NCBI RefSeq assembly: GCF_037042905.1
Contig: NC_087261.1
Span: forward strand, 22,245,617-22,309,616
Source: Lytechinus pictus
Lineage: Eukaryota > Echinodermata > Echinoidea > Temnopleuroida > Toxopneustidae
Direction: 5' to 3'
DNA: 64,000 nucleotides
Numbering within the stretch: the first letter of the stretch is position 1; each line of letters begins with the position of its first letter. The notes below the pieces were generated by a model. It made no database searches. It saw nothing but the letters and a program-made list of their open reading frames with translations, and was not told the origin of the DNA. Position numbers and translations under genes: made by a program. Positions 38,601-46,870 of the stretch are shown here, one piece after another.

Positions 38601-40340
38601 TCCATACTATGCATGCAGTGATTTCTCAAGTAAAAGTTCCAATTTCTTTTGAATGGTTGTCCATTTTTATAGATGTGGATGGAGCATGTTGTCTTTTCCT
38701 TAGATTATTTCAATTCGGCGGTGCCGCTAAGTCTTCATCAATGACTGGTTCCAGAATAGCGGACGATTCTTCTGCAACGAAATCGGAGAATATAACATCA
38801 TATTCACTATCTAGCGTGAATGATGGGAGGGGTGGGGGGGGGGAAGGGGTGCCCTTGTATTCTTTTGATTTTCCCTTTTTGCTTGCTTATCAGCAAAAGT
38901 GAGACGGTAAAATGCATATTCGTAAATATATGGGGATGACTGTTGTGTTGAAGATACGATGATTTAATCAATCAATGATCGACTTTATTGAGCCCTAACC
39001 ATGTCTTTTTCTTGGATTAAAACTATTTCATTTAATAATTCAACCATATAGAGATGAAGTAAATTTGACTACAATACCAGAAACAATGATTCCCAGATTT
39101 AACGATTTATCGTTAAATAAACAGACATTTGGATTATGATTAATCACATTACTAGACCCTACATAATTTTATTTAGTTATATTTACCCATCGAAGAAAAA
39201 TAAAGCGCTACACCAAAGGCAACGAATGCAGCCACAGTAAACACCAAAGCGACAGCGACAAGCCTCACTCTCAATCGGTGTCGACTACTCCTAAGTTCTT
39301 CGTCATCGTCATTGCCATCGTCCTCTTCTTTGATGATGTATTGCCGTTTCGATGATCTGGCTGACTTTGACGACGAGGCACGGTTCTTCTTCGTCCGAGT
39401 GTCCTTCTGATGATAGTCAAGAAATCCCTCCGGAAGCTGCGATCAATAAAATGTTTGGCAAGTGGACGCTAATTTGCATGTAATGATGATGATGGTGTTG
39501 GTGGTGGTCGTGATTTTCTTTACCTAATTGTTAAAAAAAGCATGAATGCTTGTACGCAAGCAGCCAGAGGACCGACCGCTGTAGGTCCTATCTGAGGGAC
39601 CTGGTAATGCCTTACCAAAGGGCACTAGCGCACCAAGTGGGAATCGAACCCGGATCACCGAAATCCGAAACCCCCTCTCTTCTGACTGAGCTTTCGCGCC
39701 TCCACAATGATGATGATGATGGGAATAAAGATCAAATTTATTAAGCGCGAAATCAGGGAAATGTCTCTCTCTGCGTTGACTGGACCTAAACAATTACACT
39801 CTTAAAAATGTTGGGCAACATATTGTCCACACAACAAGTTAAAACTTTATCCAATTCTGGGTAGTTTAAACCAATATTGTGTGATTTTGGGTGGAAACTA
39901 CACAGTATTGGTTAAAAACTACCCAGAGTTGTATAATTTTTCAACCAATTGTTGCGAGGACAGTATGTTGTCCAAAATTTTAAGTATGTAATCGTACTTC
40001 AATTTCAGGGCTCCCTAAAAGTATCATCATGATTCCATTATCATATTTTGCCATTTCACAGGGCGCAAATTGGGAAATGTATAATAGGTTACAACTCTTT
40101 ACTGTAAAACGGCGCAAAAACTCAGTGACTAACTGCACCATGGAAGGAGGGGGGGGGGCGTCTTTACACCCAAACCAGATCTCCAAATGTTGAAGGTATC
40201 GGGTAAAGTTGCATGTTCATCTACATTAATATGCATCATATATGTTGTTATCACAATAGACCGAACAAAGAAAATGTAATAGACGCACTATAGTCTACGT
40301 AGGAAATTAACTTTCTTACCTCGTCATTTACACTGTACAT
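23326..40340 (-). CDS. C1q-like domain protein locus: type II membrane form and possible secreted form
   Basis: Seven minus-strand coding exons join with consistent GT/AG signals and phases: 40320-40340, 39187-39436, 33425-33574, 31121-31252, 26220-26606, 25440-25607, 23326-23609. Together they total 1392 nt, or 463 aa: cytoplasmic tail (1-63), one membrane segment (about 64-87), stalk (91-185), a divergent C1q/TNF-like domain (186-313) and a canonical C1q domain (about 324-463). From exon 2 onward every junction is phase 1, so exons can be skipped without changing frame. Exon 4 also contains its own ATG at 31259 with a hydrophobic leader; starting there gives 325 aa and a likely secreted protein. 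C1q domains trimerise and bind ligands; in invertebrates they serve in recognition. Ligand, and which isoforms exist, are not shown by the sequence. The canonical domain is secure; linking exons 1-3 to it across large introns is inference. Confidence 0.65.
23699..23745. repeat. Half-element, GTGGCGTACC end with G run
   Basis: CAGTGGCGTACCGTGGGTCA followed by about 18 G. It matches one end of the elements at 30758-31090 and 46302-46551, without a partner end. Confidence 0.5.
23906..24511. mobile_element. TTAA-flanked MITE, family C
   Basis: Ends TTAAAGGGGAATCCAGCC and GGTTGGATTCCCCTTTAA. Same design and near-identical length as families A and B, with only the AGG core of the terminus shared. 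Lies in the last intron of the C1q-like locus. Confidence 0.8.
24512..25439 (-). other. Rest of last C1q-locus intron
   Basis: Contains C and G runs near 24765-24790, 24920-24935 and 25355-25410 but no recognisable gene. Confidence 0.5.
25440..25607 (-). CDS. C1q-like locus exon 6: N-terminal half of canonical C1q domain
   Basis: Acceptor cttgcgcag|AC, donor GAAG|gtaagg, phase 1 to 1. It encodes RQAAFSVTGSANLSF and then VNIGNGFDEQTGVFTAPFE, which match the AFSA and N-x-G-x-x-(Y/F)D-x-x-TG-x-F signatures that open a C1q domain. Confidence 0.88.
26220..26606 (-). CDS. C1q-like locus exon 5: divergent first C1q/TNF-like domain
   Basis: Acceptor atttggaag|GA, donor TATC|gtaagt, phase 1 to 1, 129 codons. 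The peptide starts MAMFRTGVPPHQDLIF and carries jelly-roll signatures: EVNDDGTYVFIIH, then LPLLLEVKNG, AELKRNDSVFIHT and FIFSMFLLY. These follow the order of C1q beta strands, but the start lacks the AF(S/T)A signature. The whole domain is one exon, unlike the second domain. Confidence 0.75.
26753..26960 (+). mobile_element. tRNA-derived SINE
   Basis: The head resembles a tRNA: box A TAGCTCAGTCGGTTAAG and box B GGTTCGATTCCC near 26809, ending GGTGCGCTA. A non-tRNA body follows (CCCTTTGGTAAGGCATTTAT, AGGTCCCTCGGAGAGGACC). The same head plus body recurs inverted at 39540-39701, so this is a SINE and not a tRNA gene. Confidence 0.85.
28156..28347. mobile_element. 192-bp MITE, ACACTCTTAAAAATG family, copy 1
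   Basis: The left end ACACTCTTAAAAATGTTGGG leads into CAACATACTGTCCACACAAC. It is mirrored at the right by GTTGTGTGGACAGTATGTTG leading to AGAGTGT. The interior has AACTACCCAGAGTTGG. Confidence 0.8.
28429..28564. mobile_element. 136-bp MITE, CAATATTGACTGGCC family
   Basis: Perfect terminal inverted repeat CAATATTGACTGGCC / GGCCAGTCAATATTG enclosing GGCGATATTATGTCGTATCG and CACCCTCGTCTACGACTCGG. A partial copy lies at 17206-17325. Confidence 0.8.
28717..28880. mobile_element. 164-bp foldback MITE, GTTGCAGAAAGAGTTGCG family
   Basis: The left end CCAGGGGTCCGTTGCAGAAA pairs with the right end TTTCTGCAACAGGCCCCAGG. The GAGTTGCG and CGCAACTC inner parts also pair. Confidence 0.8.
29130..30618 (+). 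mobile_element. R2/NeSL-type LINE 3' part with restriction-like endonuclease, broken
   Basis: The RT catalytic box YMDDLKLFGKTQSDLESL starts near 29170, followed by FSEDIGMQFGLDKCAMITLK. After frameshifts come the thumb and linker, a zinc knuckle (two Cys, then DETVSHLVSECSKM near 30064-30118), and RPDIVLLKKKDKECLIIDIA (30308-30370). That stretch is the PD-D core of the restriction-like endonuclease found C-terminal in R2, NeSL and related clades. The end reads VVPLVIGALGTVTTRH and LLGTAHILRKVLN, with stop at 30618. At least two frameshifts break it. The clade is inferred from the endonuclease type. Confidence 0.8.
30758..31090. mobile_element. 333-bp MITE, (C)A-GCGTACCTA family, copy 1
   Basis: The left end CACTAGCGTACCTACGGGGG pairs imperfectly with CCTAGGTACGCCACTG at the right. 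Inside are repeated blocks of CCTGACGAGC next to C runs, and GACCTTTTTTTT plus TTTGCTTGTCAA. It ends 30 bp downstream of exon 4 of the C1q-like locus. Second copy at 46302-46551. Confidence 0.75.
31121..31259 (-). CDS. C1q-like locus exon 4: alternative first exon with leader, or second stalk exon
   Basis: The donor CCTACAG|gtagga is in phase 1. Read from the ATG at 31259 (in-frame TGA upstream), it encodes MTGGRAFMLLCILMVMRVR and VSQFLSDFGLCIVDKDLN, a plausible signal peptide plus short linker. Read as an internal exon from an acceptor ending gacag at 31253, it is phase 1 to 1 (31121-31252). The acceptor's pyrimidine tract is poor, which favours the first-exon reading. Confidence 0.55.
31253..33424 (-). 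other. C1q-locus intron, mostly unassigned
   Basis: No gene seen. A minus-strand stretch ending ATTGAAG|gtaagc at about 32217-32219 resembles a donor. It could close a 39-bp phase-1 exon (about 32217-32255, DHAACLLGVPLIE), but the acceptor is weak and it is not included in the model. 32640-32930 is a weak inverted repeat with ATTCGTxx words. Confidence 0.35.
33001..33245. repeat. Two head-to-head copies of a short repeat
   Basis: 33001-33140 carries GAGGTCTTTGTCGAAAATTGG. The sequence at 33190-33245 is the opposite orientation (TTCACCGAATTTCGACAAGA). A longer copy of the first lies at 56511-56690. The apparent open frames in these copies are short and mutually inconsistent. Confidence 0.5.
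33425..33574 (-). CDS. C1q-like locus exon 3: stalk
   Basis: Acceptor ttggcgtcag|CT, donor AATG|gtaatg, phase 1 to 1, 50 codons. It has an NRT glycosylation site, two Cys, and regularly spaced Ile/Val (YNCAIHIQTRSISDAIQTQ) that could form a short coiled coil before the C1q domains. No database family is recognised. The frame stays open downstream of the donor, so retention cannot be excluded. Confidence 0.5.
33841..35384 (-). other. C1q-locus intron 2, unassigned part
   Basis: AT-rich with (GAAA)n at about 33853-33880 and a G/C-run patch at 34000-34050. No gene, no clear inverted-repeat element. Confidence 0.5.
35385..35977. mobile_element. TTAA-flanked MITE, family B
   Basis: Ends TTAAAGGAGAATGAAACCCT and AGAGTTTCATTCTCCTTTAA. 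Inner arms include GATCACTAATGCCATGTAGA against TCCATAGCATTAATGATCT, and TGTGATGTCACACACG against CTGTGACATCATAG. Same design as family A. Confidence 0.85.
36008..36560. repeat. Diverged copy of the CAACGTTG-arm element
   Basis: CAGGTAGCAAGTCAATGTCT followed by several ACGTTGGA words (36038, 36075, 36464, 36522) recalls the CCCAGGTAACAA end and array of the 5.3-kb element. Similar words resume at 36640-36725 and 38460-38500, on both sides of the nested Tc1-like element, so a decayed copy may span 36008-38520. Confidence 0.45.
36141..36403. mobile_element. MITE with GGCGGATCC ends, copy 1
   Basis: GGGGCGGATCCAGGATTTTT at the left pairs with GGATCCGCCAGTG at the right. The interior has CAAGCAAAAAAAAGGG and G/C runs. 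A second copy, inverted, is at 62469-62600. Confidence 0.7.
36730..38398. mobile_element. 1.67-kb Tc1/mariner-like foldback element, TA duplication
   Basis: Ends CAGTGCGTCCCA and TGGGACGCACTG, flanked by TA (36728-36729, 38399-38400). Arms continue pairing inward: AACTATACACTT with AATTGTATAGTT, AATGGCTGCCAAATAA with TTATTTGGCAGCCATT, GCTTGAGCGAGCACTGCC with CAGTGCTCGCTCAAGC, and AGGTCAACAGAACATTTAG with CTAAATGTTCTGTTGACC. Nearly the whole element folds back on itself. No transposase remains. It sits in intron 2 of the C1q-like locus. Confidence 0.85.
39187..39436 (-). CDS. C1q-like locus exon 2: cytoplasmic tail and signal anchor
   Basis: Acceptor gatcgcag|CTT, donor ATGG|gtaaat, phase 0 to 1, 83 codons. 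The peptide begins LPEGFLDYHQKDTRTKKN, then has a Ser/Arg/Lys-rich stretch and an acidic run (KEEDDGNDDDEE). Basic residues (SRHRLRVR) precede a hydrophobic segment (LVAVALVFTVAAFVAFGV), an arrangement typical of type II membrane proteins (N-terminus inside). Confidence 0.7.
39540..39701 (-). mobile_element. tRNA-derived SINE, second copy
   Basis: On the minus strand: AAAGCTCAGTCAGAAGAG (box A), GGTTCGATTCCCACTTGGTG (box B), then the same body as the copy at 26753 (CCCTTTGGTAAGGCATTACC). It lies in intron 1 of the C1q-like locus. Confidence 0.8.
39796..39987. mobile_element. 192-bp MITE, ACACTCTTAAAAATG family, copy 2
   Basis: Left end ACACTCTTAAAAATGTTGGG as in the copy at 28156-28347. The right end has decayed (GACAGTATGTTGTCCAAAAT). 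Confidence 0.75.
40320..40340 (-). CDS. C1q-like locus exon 1: initiator, MYSVNDE
   Basis: The ATG at 40340 has an in-frame TGA two codons upstream. Seven codons are followed by GAG|gtaagaaag, a strong donor in phase 0, which matches the phase-0 acceptor of exon 2. Confidence 0.55.
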
Positions 40341-41440
40341 GACTCAAAGAAATCCTTCCACTCTTGAACCGAATATCTAACAAACCTTCCAGAAATATAA
40401 TATAATACAACGATAACGAGTTATCGAAACATTAACCAAACAAAATGGCGGTATATGCAGTTGTGGTCTGAATAATCTCGAAATGAACTTCGAGACTTCT
40501 ATATGAATTTTGAGTGCGTTTTCGAATTAGCATTCCATTGACATTCTCTGGCCTTGTCCAAATATATATTTCGCAGTATGTTTGTACATTACAAGAGGTG
40601 ATGATCGTGTCAACAAAAAGCGGGGGAAAGCCATCAAATTTACACGGTTCCCTCCAAAAGAGGCGGACTGTACAAAACCCCTTTTTAGTAGGAATGTTGT
40701 CATTTTACTCATGCTCAACTAGATGAAAACTATCCAATTATATTCGAAGGGTCTTCTTACTGTATTTAAAAGAAGGATTTCACGATTAGGAAGGGGGACA
40801 CAAGAAAAATGTTTCATTTTATTCAGCAATAATTGCAGAGAATAAAACAAGTGAAACAGAAAGAAAAGAGTATTCTCTTTTGATAGCGAGAATAAACGTT
40901 ATTAACAAGTCATAGAAAACAAAAACTTCTTTTGTGTAAGACCTATAATGATACGCACCTTTATTAAGTTTTTATTCATTATCTTGTTGACTCATTTATT
41001 TGTTGATATTATGTTTAACATTTAAAGTGCATTTATTTATGAATTCCTCATTCATCTTTTGGAGACAAGAGTTAGGGTGCTCCTGACTAAAAACAACAAC
41101 AACATCAAACTCACTGAATACTCGGTATCAATAATCCAATGTTGTGGGCTTTTCACTGAATTGATATCCCTTTTTATTTCTAATCTATTTCTGTTTGGTT
41201 TTCAGTCATAATTTGACTACTTTTGCCAATCACTGTATATAAGTATGATAAATATTCTTCATTTCTTATATTTTTGCTTTCTTCCTCATCAGTATGATCA
41301 TCAGTATAATAGGACAAATCAAATCCCAAAACCAATAACAAACATTTCAAACGATTTCAAAATCAACGCCTTTTAGGAATGTTGATTTTTTTGTGCTGAT
41401 TTCAAATGAGGACAGGGCATTTGAAAAATGTAGACGAGGT

Positions 41441-41927
41441 TTAAAGGACAAGTCCACCCAAACAAAGAGGTGATTTGAATTTTAAACAAAATCCAACAAG
41501 CATAACACTAAATTTTGTTATCAAAATCGGATGTAAAGTAAGAAAGTTATGACATCCTGGTCGGTATGCAATTGAGGAGTCTGATGACGTCATCCACTCA
41601 TAATTTCTTTTGTTTTTTTTTTATTATATGAGATATGAAATATTCTAATTTTCTCCTAATTGCCAAGTTAATCAACAATTAATTCCTCCCTGAATATGTG
41701 AGATTAGCATTGCTTCATACTATATTGTTTAGTCAAGTTGGTCCTTATTGTCAAATCTGTAAAAATTGAAATATTGTATATTCCAAACAAAAGAAATAGT
41801 GAGTGAGGTACACCATCGTCTGTCTCATTTGCATCCGATTTTGATGAAATTTTCAGCGTTATGCTAGCTTGATTTTGCTCTATTTAATCAAATCAACATT
41901 TTTTTATGGGGTGGACTTGACCTTTAA
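41441..41927. mobile_element. TTAA-flanked MITE, family A copy 5, internal deletion
   Basis: Ends TTAAAGGACAAGTCCACCCA and GTGGACTTGACCTTTAA. At 487 bp it is about 120 bp shorter than copy 1. Confidence 0.85.
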
Positions 41928-42408
41928 GGAAGCGAGCTCTTAACGTCAATAGCTCGGTATACATTGCTGTGGGAAATCAAACAGCACTCGCTCAAAGTTT
42001 GGAACCTTTTTGTAACTGCCTCTGGAATAGTTACAGTCCTGACGTACAAATGAAGTATTCATTCTCCATGTCATTCCGATTAAGTCCAATATTCTTGTTT
42101 GCCCAACTCTCTTTTTTGAAATATGTTTGTATCATGAAGCACCTAGACTCTATAATAATTAGCATACCTGCGTCTCTCTTTCTCTCTCAACACATACACA
42201 CACATTTTCCTTCGCCTAACTTATTACCCCTCCCCCTCTATATCTCCATTGCTTTTTAAAAGATTCGATACACAAAATAAACCTATAAACAATTTCGATG
42301 CATTATTTAATTTCTGAAATATTCTGCATCCTCTATACGTTCCTGTGCGTGGGATACGAATGATTTAAAGCATGCATTTTAGAAAGCACATCAGTAATTT
42401 TACTCCAG

Positions 42409-42587
42409 TGTTGAATTTACTGTGTTAGTTCAACATCATTGGGCGTTTGTTACACATTTGGTTTTTACCTTAATACTAGATGATGTTACGCTCCATCTCT
42501 AGGGTGTAATTGTAACACGTCAGGGCCTGGTGTCCTATAAACACAAACTGGAGTCAGTTTTAACACTCCATTTTTTACAGTCTGCAG
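42409..42587. mobile_element. Diverged copy of the GGTGTTAA MITE
   Basis: CCAGTGTTGAATTTACTGTG, CATCTCTAGGGTGTAATTGT and ACTGGAGTCAGTTTTAACAC align in order with the element at 49366-49600. The terminal repeats have decayed. Confidence 0.6.
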
Positions 42588-43082
42588 ACGATTCTCTGCG
42601 TGGTGCGTAACTGGATGTGCTAAAATACACCAAACATGCTTGAACATGATGCTATAACACAAAATGACTGTATTTAGCACAGTCATAAATGGTGTAATAA
42701 AAAAAGTAGGAGAGGTCTTCTCGTCTGCTGGTGTTGTTCAACAATGTGAAAATAGGCCTACCTCATTTCATAAACTAAATAAGGATCGTTTAGGTTTTCT
42801 GGTTTCAGAAATTTCCAGCTGAATTATAAAGTTGAAGAAAGACCAATCGAGATGTAAGACAATCTTTATATTTCTTTTTTTTTCCTTCAAATTAAACAGT
42901 CATGGTGGGGTATATGTAACACATCATCATGTCATACCTAGTTCGCGATTCATTGAATTTACGTCATTCCCCTCGCGAACTTTCTATACCCATACGCCAT
43001 GTACGCATAACGAAGTACAGGAAGAACGTCACAGAGACAACATCTGTCGGCTAATGTAAACCTAAGCTTCTCTGGCACCTAT

Positions 43083-43470
43083 CCCAATCGATCGAGATGG
43101 TTTCAAGGAACTCAAAGACTGTTCCATTTTTAGAGTGGGCCTTCTCTGGCTCATATTGTCGTTCAAAGAATGCCAAGACAACCGAACTGGCAACATCACG
43201 GTGGCAACTGATACATCGATTACAACGATGGGGACAGATGTGTTTAATTCGACATCTAATTCGTCTCCCGCGACGACGTCTGATTGGTCTCCGGTACCTA
43301 CAGCTCACTATACCAAACGGAAAGAAAGATCAGCACCTTCTTATAAATATGCTATATAGTTCTTGGTGTTCTTGCCGTCTTAATAGGCATCCTTAAAACT
43401 GTTTTCATTTTCAGTGGAGAATGACGGCAAACCGAGAGATAAGATCACCAAAAGAGATTCGACCATTCCA
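43083..43470 (+). pseudogene. Receptor-like remnant: leader, Ser/Thr-rich stalk, membrane segment
   Basis: One plus-strand frame reads RVGLLWLILSFKECQDNRTG (signal-peptide-like). It continues with a Ser/Thr-rich stretch with N-glycosylation sites (NITVATDTSITTMGTDVFN, then TSNSSPATTSDWSPVPTAH), then TKRKERSAPSYKYAI and TAG near 43360. Two bases shifted, the next bases read VLGVLAVLIGILKTVFIF, a good membrane segment, ending GE-stop. The frameshift between stalk and membrane segment and the lack of an ATG in the leader frame suggest a broken single-pass receptor. It could instead be part of a spliced gene. Confidence 0.35.
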
Positions 43471-43781
43471 ATCAGTTAACTTAATAATCGGAAATACATT
43501 AGGTTTAAAGACTTAAAAATATTGTATAATTCATGGTAGACGCCTAGTAATTTTAGTAATGACATTTTTCACAATCTGAGCCTGGCCCATATTTGGCGAT
43601 ATGAAAGTCGTGGAAAACGCTGGACTGTCGAGGAAAATATTGGTATATACACGGAAACTTTAAAATTCGGGATGAATGACGTTTCGGCAAAAGGAAGGAT
43701 CATGAATTTAGAATTCTCTGCCCAGGACAATGGCATACACAGGCCAGAAGGTGTTGGCCCTTCACTTTTTGCACTGTATGA

Positions 43782-43821
43782 CCATGGACCTATTACGAAT
43801 AGGTACGTAATAGGTCCATGG
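43782..43821. repeat. Perfect 16-bp inverted repeat with 8-base loop
   Basis: CCATGGACCTATTACG (43782-43797) is followed after 8 bases by its exact reverse complement (43806-43821). A related CCATGGACCTATTA occurs at 38404. Confidence 0.85.
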
Positions 43822-46301
43822 TATGACCGAGGGGCACGATGTATGCAGAGAGCTATAATCATGGGAGCTTTATATAACTGCTGCAGCTGATGCCGAGAAA
43901 TCCATTTCATGAAGAGCGACTAATAAGTCCATGGTCTACCAAAGATCCCGCTAATAGTATATACGATTGCAACGGAGTGTACCGAAGATGAGACGCTATC
44001 TAAAGTTGGCCAACATAAAAAAAGGACCAAACCTTATTAAAAAGGAATTCAATAAAGAAAAATGTCTTCACATGATGATCAGAGAATTTGTACATGCAGT
44101 CACTAGTTGACAAAGTGCTGCATGATAGAAAACCTATTAGAAATTGGACTATATTTGCACCGGTCCAGGACTAGTTAACAATTAAACTTAGTGGTTATTA
44201 CTGAGTGGTTAGGAGTGTAAGGTATACCAAACGGCAATTTATCTAAATTAAGCAGACCTGTTACATAAGACTGCGGACCAACTGTATGTAGACCAAGTTA
44301 GTATAAAGTGTCAGTCAACTAGGTAGTTCCTCAACTCTTTGCCCGCTGAATAATTTTTTTTTTTTTGGGGGGGGGGGGGGGATGATAATGACATTGTTCC
44401 GATATTATTTTCTTTGATTCAAGATTTCCATATTCATGATATTGCACCATTGATACTTATAATCATTATCATATAGATGTTATCCAAGAACTATTGCCTT
44501 TTATCAGCTTATCTAATTTGAAGGTAGGGGAGAAAACTAATTATTACAATTGTTGAATTCTATTGTGCAAGATTGCAACATCAGCGCGCAAAGGGTTAAC
44601 TGATGCGAAGTGATAGACCCTGTCTTAATACAATGAGCCATGGTGATGAGAATCGTTCGGTATTTTAGCAAGTTTTTGTACAATTTATAAAATTTAGTGC
44701 TTGCAATAATTGGAAAAGGTTGTTTTAGTTTGTAATGTATATTCAATTTTCGGTGTTTCTTTTCTTTGTCGTAAAGAGCAGTTATGTTATGTTATGTTTT
44801 ATTTTTACTTTTCAAATGAACTTTGAATGTGAAACACTGCGTATATTTTAAGGCGAATTCGTACTCTTTTTGTTTCAAATGCTGGCCAAAATGGCCAAAA
44901 AATGTGGTTGTATTACTCGTATCGCTTAACAAAATTATCATACAAATGTAACAATTACAATAGGCTTGCAGTGCGACATCACCGGCAGTTTAGGGTAGAG
45001 CTTTGATTATGATCAGTATAATTTGTAAATACATTACTGAAATATTGAAGACGCGGGAGTATATATGACGTTGCTTGAATAGGTATATTTATTTTTATTA
45101 GCCATTATTAAAATAAAAATAATGTCTGTACGTTCTATTATTATACATTGATCTTGAAGGTTGTACTTGATACATATATATTTGCAATTGATCATAACTT
45201 CCTTGATAGAACAAAACATTTTGAAAAAAAAAGAATGATATGAAACTAAATCCCATGACGAATCTTAATCTGAAGCACGGGAATTTCCTCTCTGATAGTT
45301 TTGAACCACAAGCAAAAGAGTTTTTATGCAGTAAAAATGGAGGGAATGTCTAGAGGGAAACTTCGTCATGTTCCTCAGGCTTATTTTGTAATAAAAACAA
45401 CATAAAATTTTAACTTAGGTTTGGGGGTAATTACGTTAAAGAATAACACAGCAGAATTTTCTACATCAAAGCAAAAACAGAGACGCTTTACAAGTATACA
45501 CTCTATAAATTCCGACTTTTATTTAAAAAAAATGAGAAATCTGAAATAAGATAACATAGGGTATTTATATTGCGCACATATCCACCGTGATAGGTGCTCA
45601 AGGCGCTCCTATATTAAGATGACGTGTTTCGAATATTTATTTATCAAATACACAAGTACTATTATCATTATCATCATTATGTTATTGTCAGAAACCTGAT
45701 TTAAAAAATATATAGATCACATGAACATTCTGGATAGCTTGCATGTGACGTCACATTAACAAGACTGTAAACATCAATTACAGAACCTATATAATATATC
45801 AGTGATAGGGCAGAAAGACATCGGGTGGCTAAAGCTGCAAAGATCGCATTCGTTTATTCTAGATTTTTAACTCACCTGAGTTTATCATGTAAATAGAATA
45901 TTAATAAATACCTAGTCATGATGTTGAAAGTGGCAATAATGTGTTTTAAATGGAATAACATCTATGAGTAGGATTTTGGCTTCGGTTTCTTATTATTATT
46001 ATTATTTTTTTTTTTTTTGGGGGGGGTGTTGCTTATTTTTATTTTATTTAATTATCCGTTTTTTTTATTTACTATTTGGCTTATTTTATGTTAATTAATA
46101 TGTACTAGTTTATTTCTTTATTTTCATTCGTCTATCTGATTTTTGTCATGTATTCATTTTGATTTTATTTCATGCATTTATCTTTTACAACAATTTTCTT
46201 TATTTCTATCTTTTTATGTATTTATTTATTTTCATTTTATTTGTTTATTTATTTATAAATATTAATTTTTGGGGAGGTGGAGGGGCTCCTTTATCCCTAC
46301 C
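43822..46301. other. Gene-free AT-rich stretch
   Basis: No coding support. 45557-45620 (GGGTATTTATATTGCGCACA, GTGCTCAAGGCGCTCCTATA) is a fragment of the repeat also found at 51370-51540. T and G runs occur at 44348-44380 and 46005-46028. Confidence 0.55.
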
Positions 46302-46551
46302 CACTAGCGTACCTAAGGGGGGGGGGGGGCAGACGGCCCCCTGACGAGTCACAACTGATACAGGGGACGTGCCCTTCCCCCTTTTGAGAAGCCAAATTAA
46401 TAATTTGTAATGTAAAAATGCAATAAAAACAGACGTGTACCCCCTTTTTTGAACCTGAAGACCTTTTTTTTTGGCTTGTCATTTTTTTTCGCGGACGAAA
46501 TATCCTCCAAAAAATTTGCCCCCCTTCTGGAAAATCCTAGGTACGCCAGTG
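46302..46551. mobile_element. 250-bp MITE, (C)A-GCGTACCTA family, copy 2
   Basis: CACTAGCGTACCTAAGGGGG at the left and AAAATCCTAGGTACGCCAGT at the right, with the same CCTGACGAG and GACCTTTTTTTTTTGGCTTG interior blocks as the copy at 30758. Confidence 0.75.
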
Positions 46552-46870
46552 TCTCTACCACTTAAGCCATTGTAGATTCTTAGGGAGTATGAACATGATG
46601 AAGTGGAGGATAATTATTGTTCAACACCACGGTTATATCATGTAGAAAAAGGCGCCACTACTTTTGCAAAATCAAGTTCCTGTCATCGGTCATCATATTC
46701 AGATTATCCGCACTTTCGGAAAACGTTTGGTCAAGTAGTCGACTCAGGTTATACAGTTGAGGAAGTGTGTTGCCTAAGGGTGTTATTAGTGAGAAAATTT
46801 CACTGTATGATAGTCGATGAACAGCTTTTTTATAAAACAAAATAGTCAGGAAATACATTTTTACTGACAA

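Noticed and set aside
38609-38902. 97-codon plus-strand frame and a short acidic minus-strand frame in C1q intron 2
   Set aside because: No compatible donor on the minus strand, and the plus frame has no family or splice support.
46603-46845. 80-codon frame upstream of the Ig receptor
   Set aside because: It opens without an ATG and ends before the receptor start; more likely 5' UTR or intergenic.
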